Assembly (NCBI GenBank): GCA_023265215.1
Contig: JAHFUH010000304.1
Span: forward strand, 1-6,755
Source of the DNA: Acidobacteriota bacterium
GTDB lineage: Bacteria; Acidobacteriota; UBA6911
Reading direction: 5' to 3'
DNA length: 6,755 bases
A program made the position numbers and the translations under genes. Numbering within the stretch: position 1 is the first letter of the stretch; each line of letters starts with the position of its first letter. Under the pieces are notes generated by a model, which saw nothing but the letters and a program-made list of their open reading frames with translations, was not told the DNA's origin and searched no databases. This document shows positions 1-3,876 of this stretch, piece after piece.

Positions 1-127
1 TCCAATGCGCCGAATCTTCATCAAAGCGCATGAAATTGGTTATGCAGTCCGTCAGCGTCTGGATTAAATCAAGATTTTCCAGCGCACTGCTGATAATCAC
101 CTCGATCTCGTTGGTTAATGTCTTCAT
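1..127 (-). CDS. Partial N-terminus of an RsbW/SpoIIAB-like ATP-binding regulator (anti-sigma factor type)
   Basis: Reading leftward from an ATG at 127-125, an open frame of 42 codons runs off the left edge, so only the N-terminus is present. It begins MKTLTNEIEVIISSALENLD and continues with IQTLTDCITNFMRFDEDSAHW. A short beta strand, then a segment of the form 'LENLDLIQTLTD', then 'MRFDEDSAHW', matches the opening of GHKL-fold anti-sigma regulatory factors and related Ser/Thr kinases (RsbW/SpoIIAB family). In these a strand, an alpha helix and an 'xDExxxW/I' segment precede the N-box. The ATP-binding N- and G-boxes would lie outside the window, so catalytic competence cannot be judged. No strong Shine-Dalgarno is visible in front of the ATG; the transcribed sequence there is C-rich (ATACCCCCGG). 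Family members normally bind a sigma factor or phosphorylate an anti-sigma antagonist. This assignment rests on pattern resemblance in 42 residues only. Confidence 0.5.
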   Translation of the reverse strand, partial: MKTLTNEIEVIISSALENLDLIQTLTDCITNFMRFDEDSAHW

Positions 128-235
128 CCGGGGGTATCAACAAGACTGGCAATTGTTTGAATTACCATTTTAATTAGGCCAAAAGCCATATTAATGGGCG
201 CGCTTCAGCGCTGTCAAGGCAGAGAATCAGAAAAA

Positions 236-263
236 GAAGCCGGAAAGCTGAAGCCGAAAGCCG
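236..263 (+). repeat. Degenerate heptamer array, GAAGCCG type (4 units)
   Basis: Four consecutive 7-nt units read GAAGCCG, GAAAGCT, GAAGCCG and AAAGCCG, giving a clear period of 7 with a GAAGCCG consensus. The reverse complement of the CTTCTGG unit repeated at 521-541 is, after rotation, GAAGCCA. The two arrays are therefore the same heptamer family placed in opposite orientations, one on each side of the hairpin cluster. Short tandem heptamers of this kind are known in many free-living bacteria; their function is unknown. Confidence 0.6.
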
Positions 264-293
264 GAATCATTCGGCTCTGCGTGGCTCAGAAAT

Positions 294-351
294 GCGGGTT
301 TTGTGACGGAAACTATCCCGCAGCTGTAACCGGTTAGTTACGCGGAGATAG
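294..351 (+). promoter_or_regulatory. Possible RNA switch: two mutually exclusive hairpins upstream of vanZ
   Basis: GCGGG (294-298) can pair with CCCGC (317-321). Alternatively CTATC (313-317) plus CCGC (318-321) can pair with GCGG (342-345) plus GATAG (347-351), enclosing a second stem of GTAAC (326-330) with GTTAC (337-341) around the palindrome TAACCGGTTA (327-336). The 317-321 segment belongs to both structures, so they exclude each other. The string CCGCAGCTGTAACCGG (318-333) looks like the CCGCaACUGUaA core of cobalamin riboswitches, but I cannot find a convincing matching B12-box or the other conserved blocks. Its position about 230 nt before the vanZ start, on the other side of a long hairpin, makes control of vanZ uncertain. 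It may simply be a structured repeat. Confidence 0.25.
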
Positions 352-357
352 GACAAT

Positions 358-447
358 AAAAGCACACCGCAGAGACGCAAAGAACGCAGAGATCGCAGAG
401 ACTTAATTTATTTCTCTGCGATCTCAGCGCCTCTGCGGTGTGCTTTT
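358..447. repeat. Long imperfect inverted repeat (hairpin) made of about 9-nt CGCAGAGA units
   Basis: The outer arms 358-374 and 431-447 are perfect inverted complements over 17 bp. The inner arms 389-401 and 413-425 pair perfectly over 13 bp, and an 11-nt loop (402-412) closes the structure. The left arm is four tandem units of period about 9 (starts at 368, 376, 385 and 394; consensus CGCAGAGA). The unpaired part of the left arm (375-388, 14 nt) is exactly 9 nt longer than that of the right arm (426-430, 5 nt), so the arms differ by one repeat unit. Similar CTCTGCG/CGCAGAG palindromic repeats occur dispersed between genes in many environmental bacteria. The hairpin could end transcription or form a cruciform, but it has only TTTT after the right arm. 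Confidence 0.85.
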
Positions 448-520
448 GGGATTTGGCCCTACCACAAAATCTGCATATCCTTCCCTATAGCTAACGGGGC
501 ACCAGCAGCTTTCCTACCGG

Positions 521-541
521 CTTCTGGCTTCTGGCTTCTGG
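521..541 (+). repeat. Perfect tandem heptamer, (CTTCTGG) x 3
   Basis: Three perfect copies of CTTCTGG follow directly on a partial copy (CTACCGG, 514-520). It is the reverse-complement relative of the degenerate GAAGCCG array at 236-263. It lies 33 nt upstream of the vanZ ribosome binding site, so a change in copy number would alter the vanZ leader or promoter spacing. Confidence 0.75.
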
Positions 542-573
542 ACTCTTATGGCATACTACAATGCGTTCTTTAA

Positions 574-579
574 AAGGAG
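574..579 (+). promoter_or_regulatory. Ribosome binding site deciding the vanZ start
   Basis: AAGGAG, followed by a 5-nt spacer (CTCGA) and ATG at 585. It decides between two in-frame ATG codons (561 and 585) in favour of the second. Confidence 0.75.
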
Positions 580-584
580 CTCGA

Positions 585-977
585 ATGAGAGAATGGATTG
601 GGCGCTGTGGACCCGCAATTATCGTAATGGGATTGATATTCGCTGCCTCTTCAACGCCGGGATCTGATTTACCGAAATTCGGCGCCTGGGATATTTTCGC
701 CAAGAAAGGCGGGCATATGCTGGGCTATGCTTTGTTGTCCGCCTCCTATTTTCACGTACTTAATAATGGAAAGAAAATAAAAGGCGTCCATTTCTTTTCA
801 GCCATAATCCTTGCCATCCTTTATTCGATTACAGATGAATATCACCAGATCTTTACTCCCGGACGAACGGCCTCACCCATCGATGTCTGCATCGATGCAA
901 CAGGCGGTTTTGTCGGTCTTGGATTATGGTGTCTTATAAAGACGCGCTTTTGGGATCGCCGCAGACGTGCAGAATAA
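585..977 (+). CDS. VanZ-family small integral membrane protein
   Basis: The protein has 130 residues, a usual length for single-domain VanZ-like proteins. Family signatures are visible in order: ASSTPGSDLP (21-30) after the first membrane segment, KGGHMLGYALL (41-51), SITDEYHQIFTPGRTASPID (81-100), and D104-x2-G107 at the start of the last helix. Hydrophobic segments near 9-23, 45-60, 67-83 and 99-119 suggest four membrane helices, with a basic C-terminus (RFWDRRRR) likely cytoplasmic. VanZ of the enterococcal vancomycin cluster gives low-level teicoplanin resistance, but the wider family has no established biochemical role. No resistance genes are nearby, so a resistance role should not be assumed. 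I chose the ATG at 585 over the in-frame ATG at 561 because AAGGAG (574-579) sits 5 nt before it, and because the 8 extra residues (MRSLKGAR) would be translated from that ribosome binding site itself. The stop lies 4 nt from the end of the convergent coiled-coil gene. Confidence 0.85.
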   Translation: MREWIGRCGPAIIVMGLIFAASSTPGSDLPKFGAWDIFAKKGGHMLGYALLSASYFHVLNNGKKIKGVHFFSAIILAILYSITDEYHQIFTPGRTASPIDVCIDATGGFVGLGLWCLIKTRFWDRRRRAE

Positions 978-981
978 TCAC

Positions 982-1644
982 CTACCTGGAATGTGATGGA
1001 GAGCGCCTTCCCAGCTTGGAGATGAACTGTTCTAATTCCTGGGCGAGCTGCATCCATTCCAACTCCTTCTCTTTGAGAAGAAGCTCGCGCTTTAAAAAAT
1101 CCTTCTCCAGCGCTTCCTGATTCGCCCGGTTTTTCTTTTGAATAGTTTGCAGCTCCTCGGCCAATTCCTGTTTGGCTTTTGATTTTTCGGCTGCCCATTC
1201 AAACCGGTATTCTTGTTCCTCTTTCTGCCTCTGGAGCTTGAGGTTTTCCAGGTATTGTTCATTTTCTTTGCTGCGCCGAGCCTTCTCTTCATCCCACAGG
1301 CTTCGCTGGCCCGCCATGAAATTTTCTAACTGCTCTCTTTGCAGCCGTTGATTTGCGATCAGTTGTTCCAGATCCACTGCAGTCGCCTCGATATTGTGCA
1401 GCCGCTTCAGGTCCTCCGCTTTGAGTGCCACCGCTTGTTCCATCATCTTCAGCTGTTCCGCCGAACTCCGGATTTTCTCCGACAATTCCGACAGAAACGC
1501 GGTTAATTCCCCGGCGAGGTGGGAAAAATGCTGTATATCGACCAGGTATTTCTCCGCAGACGCAGGCAAGCTCACGCGGTCTCCCTCTTCCGCTTCAGAT
1601 CTCTCTCCCTCAGGTTCATGCAGAACGAATGCAGCCTCACTCAT
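982..1644 (-). CDS. Coiled-coil protein of unknown function (220 residues)
   Basis: I do not recognise a family. The protein starts with about 30 acidic, probably disordered residues (MSEAAFVLHEPEGERSEAEE...). From about residue 33 to 212 it is almost continuously rich in E, K, Q, R and L with heptad-like leucine spacing (for example AEDLKRLHNIEATAVDLEQL and LKRELLLKEKELEWMQLAQE), so a long coiled coil is expected. It has no signal peptide, membrane segment, cysteine cluster or nucleotide-binding motif, so it is probably a cytoplasmic scaffold, filament or coil partner. I chose the ATG at 1644 because GGGAG lies about 6 nt upstream of it; a TTG start 15 nt earlier would put that ribosome binding site inside the gene. 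It is transcribed convergently to vanZ (4 nt between the two stops, with no room for a separate terminator) and divergently from ligA. Confidence is high that it is a gene and low on function. Confidence 0.75.
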   Translation of the reverse strand: MSEAAFVLHEPEGERSEAEEGDRVSLPASAEKYLVDIQHFSHLAGELTAFLSELSEKIRSSAEQLKMMEQAVALKAEDLKRLHNIEATAVDLEQLIANQRLQREQLENFMAGQRSLWDEEKARRSKENEQYLENLKLQRQKEEQEYRFEWAAEKSKAKQELAEELQTIQKKNRANQEALEKDFLKRELLLKEKELEWMQLAQELEQFISKLGRRSPSHSR

Positions 1645-1747
1645 ATCGGTCTCCCTCAAAATAGGCTTTTGAGGTTATTCTAATATCTTCGAGTGTATTC
1701 TTAACAGAAGAAAAATTAATATATCTTTTGGGCGGGAGCGCCGTGCC
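1645..1747. promoter_or_regulatory. AT-rich divergent promoter region between the coiled-coil gene and ligA
   Basis: These 103 bases separate two divergent starts and must carry both promoters. The centre (1675-1730) is clearly AT-rich. TTGAGG (1669-1674), TATTCT (1696-1701), TTAACA (1701-1706) and TATATC (1720-1725) resemble promoter hexamers, but no pair has good spacing, so I do not assign exact elements. Ribosome binding sites are visible at both ends: GGGAG before the coiled-coil ATG on the minus strand, and GGGAG (1734-1738) 9 nt before the ligA ATG. Confidence 0.45.
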
Positions 1748-3778
1748 ATGAATAATTCCGTCAAACGCCGCATTGAAGAGTTGCGACAGGAAATCGAACA
1801 CCACAACTTCAAATACTTTATAGAAGACAAGCCCGAGATCAGCGACTTGGAATACGACCGGCTCATGCAGGAACTGAAGGGCCTCGAAGAGAAGAATCCG
1901 GATCTCACAACGGGCGACAGCCCGACCCAGCGAGTGGGAGGACATCCGATTGAAGGTTTTCGCCAGGTGAATCACCGCGTTCCAATGCTTTCCATCGAAA
2001 ACACATATAACGACGAAGAAGTGCGCGAGTTTGATGTCCGCATTCGTCGTTTGCTTCAGGGCGAAAAGCCCCAGTATCTGGTTGAACATAAGATTGACGG
2101 CGTTTCTGCATCTCTCTGGTTCGAGAACGGACGTTTTACTCTCGGGGTGACGCGAGGAGACGGCACGCGCGGAGATGACATAACTCACAACCTTCGAACC
2201 GTGCGGGACCTTCCACTCCGGCTGATCGCAGATCCTGAAGGGATCCCATCTTTTCTGGAGATCCGGGGTGAGGTGTATATGACGAACATGGAGCTTTCCC
2301 GGCTTAATAAGCTGCAATCGGAACATGGCGAACGGGTATTTTCAAACAGCAGGAACGCCGCTGCGGGGAGCCTCAAGCTGTTGGACCCGCGCCAGTGTTC
2401 TCAGCGGGGTCTCCGGTTTTTCTCTCACAGCGAGGGTGAATTAAGGGGTGTGGAGCTAAGGACTCATGACGAGTTTCTCGACTATATTCGAAAACTCGGA
2501 GTCCCGGTCGTGCCCCACAGCGCCAGGCTGGAGAACATTGACGATGCCCTGGCATATTGCAGAGAAACGCTCGAAGCTCGCAGCTCCCTGGATTATGAAA
2601 CGGACGGACTGGTGATAAAAGTCAACAACTTTACCCAGAGGAGCATTCTCGGTTCGACAAGCAAATACCCTCGCTGGGTGATCGCTTATAAAGTGGAGCT
2701 CTGGCAGTCGAGCACGAGAATCAAAGATATTCACGTGCAAGTTGGCAAAACAGGCACTCTGACGCCGGTGGCCAAACTCGAGACAGTGGAAATCGCCGGC
2801 ACCAAAGTTTCGCGAGTCAGTCTGCACAACGCAGATGAAATAGCCCGCAAAGATATCCGGATAGGAGACACAGTTATTGTAGAAAAGGCAGGGAAAATCA
2901 TACCTCACGTTGTTCGAGTTGAATTGGAAAAGAGATCCGGACCGGAACAGCTGTTCCAATTCCCGCAAAGCTGTCCGGTTTGTGGAGGCGAGGTGGCGCG
3001 CGACGAAGGCGGAGTATATATTCGCTGCCTCAATCCTTCCTGCCCGGCGCAGTTAAAGGAACGCCTTCGTTTCTTTGCGACAAGGCGAGCCATGGACATC
3101 GAAGGACTGGGGCCGGCACTGATCGATCAGCTCGTTGACCGGAATATCGTTCGATCATTGCCGGATTTGTATAATCTCGATGCAGTCCAAATCGCCGAAC
3201 TTGAACGAATGGGCGAGAAATCAGCGCAAAATGTCGTTGAAAGCATCCACAGCAGCAGAGATCGCGGGTTGACGCGGGTTCTTACGGCTCTGGGGATCCG
3301 GCACGTGGGAGAACGCAATGCCAGGCTGCTTGCTGGAGATTTCGGAAACATCCATTCTTTGACGGCTGCGACCGAGGAACGCCTTGCCCAGATACCCGGG
3401 GTGGGCCCAATAGTGGCTGAAAGCGTTTACAGGTTTTTTCACAGCAACGCTGGAAATCAGACAATAACCGAACTCGAAAACCATGGAGTAATCATGACGG
3501 AACCGATGGAGCAAAAAACGGAGTCCAGCCAGTCCGTCATTGAGGGAAAAACATTTGTTATCACGGGAACAATGGCCCGATTCAGCCGGGTTCAGATGGA
3601 AGAGCTCATCCTGAAAAACGGTGGCAAAACCACTTCGACTGTTACACGGCACACCGATTATGTTGTTGCGGGCAATAATCCTGGAAGCAAGTTGGATAAA
3701 GCAAGAGAACTCGGCGTCAAGATTTTAAGCGAAGAGGAATTCGAAAGTATGAATATTTCACAGCAAAATCAAATATAA
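1748..3778 (+). CDS. ligA: NAD+-dependent DNA ligase LigA, complete
   Basis: The enzyme seals nicks with 5'-phosphate and 3'-OH ends during replication and repair, using NAD+. It is 676 residues long, typical for LigA (about 670). Domains in order: Ia (about 1-65; contains YDRLMQELKGLE), nucleotidyltransferase (about 66-315), OB fold (about 316-400; contains QVGKTGTLTPVAKLE), four-cysteine zinc finger (C409, C412, C427, C432), helix-hairpin-helix region (about 440-580; contains LGIRHVGERNA and IPGVGPIVAESV) and BRCT (about 598-676; contains GKTFVITGTM). The adenylated lysine is K115 in HKIDG. Other conserved pieces are TRGDGTRGDD (135-144), SRNAAAGSLK (201-210), DGLVIKVN (286-293) and K315. 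The segment after K315 reads KVELWQSS where most LigA proteins have a KFPA/E-like stretch, a minor divergence. The start is fixed by homology and by GGGAG 9 nt upstream. Nothing suggests loss of function, and it is likely the essential replicative ligase. Confidence 0.98.
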   Translation: MNNSVKRRIEELRQEIEHHNFKYFIEDKPEISDLEYDRLMQELKGLEEKNPDLTTGDSPTQRVGGHPIEGFRQVNHRVPMLSIENTYNDEEVREFDVRIRRLLQGEKPQYLVEHKIDGVSASLWFENGRFTLGVTRGDGTRGDDITHNLRTVRDLPLRLIADPEGIPSFLEIRGEVYMTNMELSRLNKLQSEHGERVFSNSRNAAAGSLKLLDPRQCSQRGLRFFSHSEGELRGVELRTHDEFLDYIRKLGVPVVPHSARLENIDDALAYCRETLEARSSLDYETDGLVIKVNNFTQRSILGSTSKYPRWVIAYKVELWQSSTRIKDIHVQVGKTGTLTPVAKLETVEIAGTKVSRVSLHNADEIARKDIRIGDTVIVEKAGKIIPHVVRVELEKRSGPEQLFQFPQSCPVCGGEVARDEGGVYIRCLNPSCPAQLKERLRFFATRRAMDIEGLGPALIDQLVDRNIVRSLPDLYNLDAVQIAELERMGEKSAQNVVESIHSSRDRGLTRVLTALGIRHVGERNARLLAGDFGNIHSLTAATEERLAQIPGVGPIVAESVYRFFHSNAGNQTITELENHGVIMTEPMEQKTESSQSVIEGKTFVITGTMARFSRVQMEELILKNGGKTTSTVTRHTDYVVAGNNPGSKLDKARELGVKILSEEEFESMNISQQNQI

Positions 3779-3794
3779 TCCCTGCAGGATTTTT
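3777..3794 (+). terminator. Weak hairpin with short T-tract after ligA
   Basis: AATCC (3777-3781) can pair with GGATT (3787-3791) around a 5-nt loop, followed by only three more T. The stem overlaps the ligA stop codon. It is a marginal intrinsic terminator that would give partial termination at best, so read-through into the kinase gene is possible. Confidence 0.25.
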
Positions 3795-3816
3795 GGACTG
3801 CTGTCTTGAATGGGCC

Positions 3817-3842
3817 TTGACCGAAATTGTCGAATCGGTCAG
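3817..3842 (+). promoter_or_regulatory. Inverted repeat in the leader of the kinase gene (possible operator or hairpin)
   Basis: TGACCGA (3818-3824) and TCGGTCA (3835-3841) are perfect 7-bp inverted complements separated by 10 nt, with a further T-G wobble outside. The repeat lies in the 98-nt ligA-kinase gap, 35 nt before the chosen start. The left arm overlaps a TTGACC hexamer (3817-3822) that could serve as a -35, but no good -10 follows at normal spacing. The arm length and spacing would suit a dimeric regulator site or a leader hairpin, and no T-tract follows, so it is not an intrinsic terminator. Confidence 0.35.
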
Positions 3843-3876
3843 CACTCATTTCAATTTCCGTGAGGATAAACCTTTG

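Larger units (their letters stand above)
128..584. other. Repeat-rich intergenic region between the divergent left-edge gene and vanZ
   Basis: No credible gene lies in this stretch of about 460 bases. It must contain the promoter of the leftward regulator and that of vanZ, but I see no convincing -35/-10 pair. The best weak candidate for vanZ is TTGGCC (454-459) with TATCCT (476-481), 16 nt apart. The region is dominated by repeats and potential RNA structure, listed separately: a degenerate heptamer array at 236-263, alternative hairpins at 294-351, a long imperfect hairpin at 358-447, and a perfect 3 x 7 heptamer array at 521-541. Confidence 0.7.

Noticed and set aside
240..360. Full cobalamin riboswitch
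   Set aside because: Only one core-like block is visible. The other conserved blocks and a convincing B12-box are missing, so it is kept only as a low-confidence structured element.
358..402. CRISPR array from the tandem 9-nt units
   Set aside because: Units are far too short and contiguous, with no spacers and no cas genes.
561..584. Earlier ATG for vanZ
   Set aside because: The clear AAGGAG lies downstream of it and serves the ATG at 585.
842..1198. 118-codon minus-strand frame overlapping the vanZ and coiled-coil 3' ends
   Set aside because: It is a shadow of two better supported genes.
1637..2326. 229-codon open frame on the minus strand across the ligA start
   Set aside because: It is antisense to the certain ligA gene and the coiled-coil start, has no family resemblance, and reflects codon bias in the opposite frame.
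2456..2968. 170-codon minus-strand frame inside ligA
   Set aside because: Shadow of ligA with no domain or ribosome binding site support.
3793..3876. Upstream TTG start adding 28 residues to the kinase fusion
   Set aside because: TTG at 3793 lies in the hairpin just after ligA with poorly placed ribosome binding sequence. The added residues show no conserved feature, and ATG 3877 has GAGG upstream.
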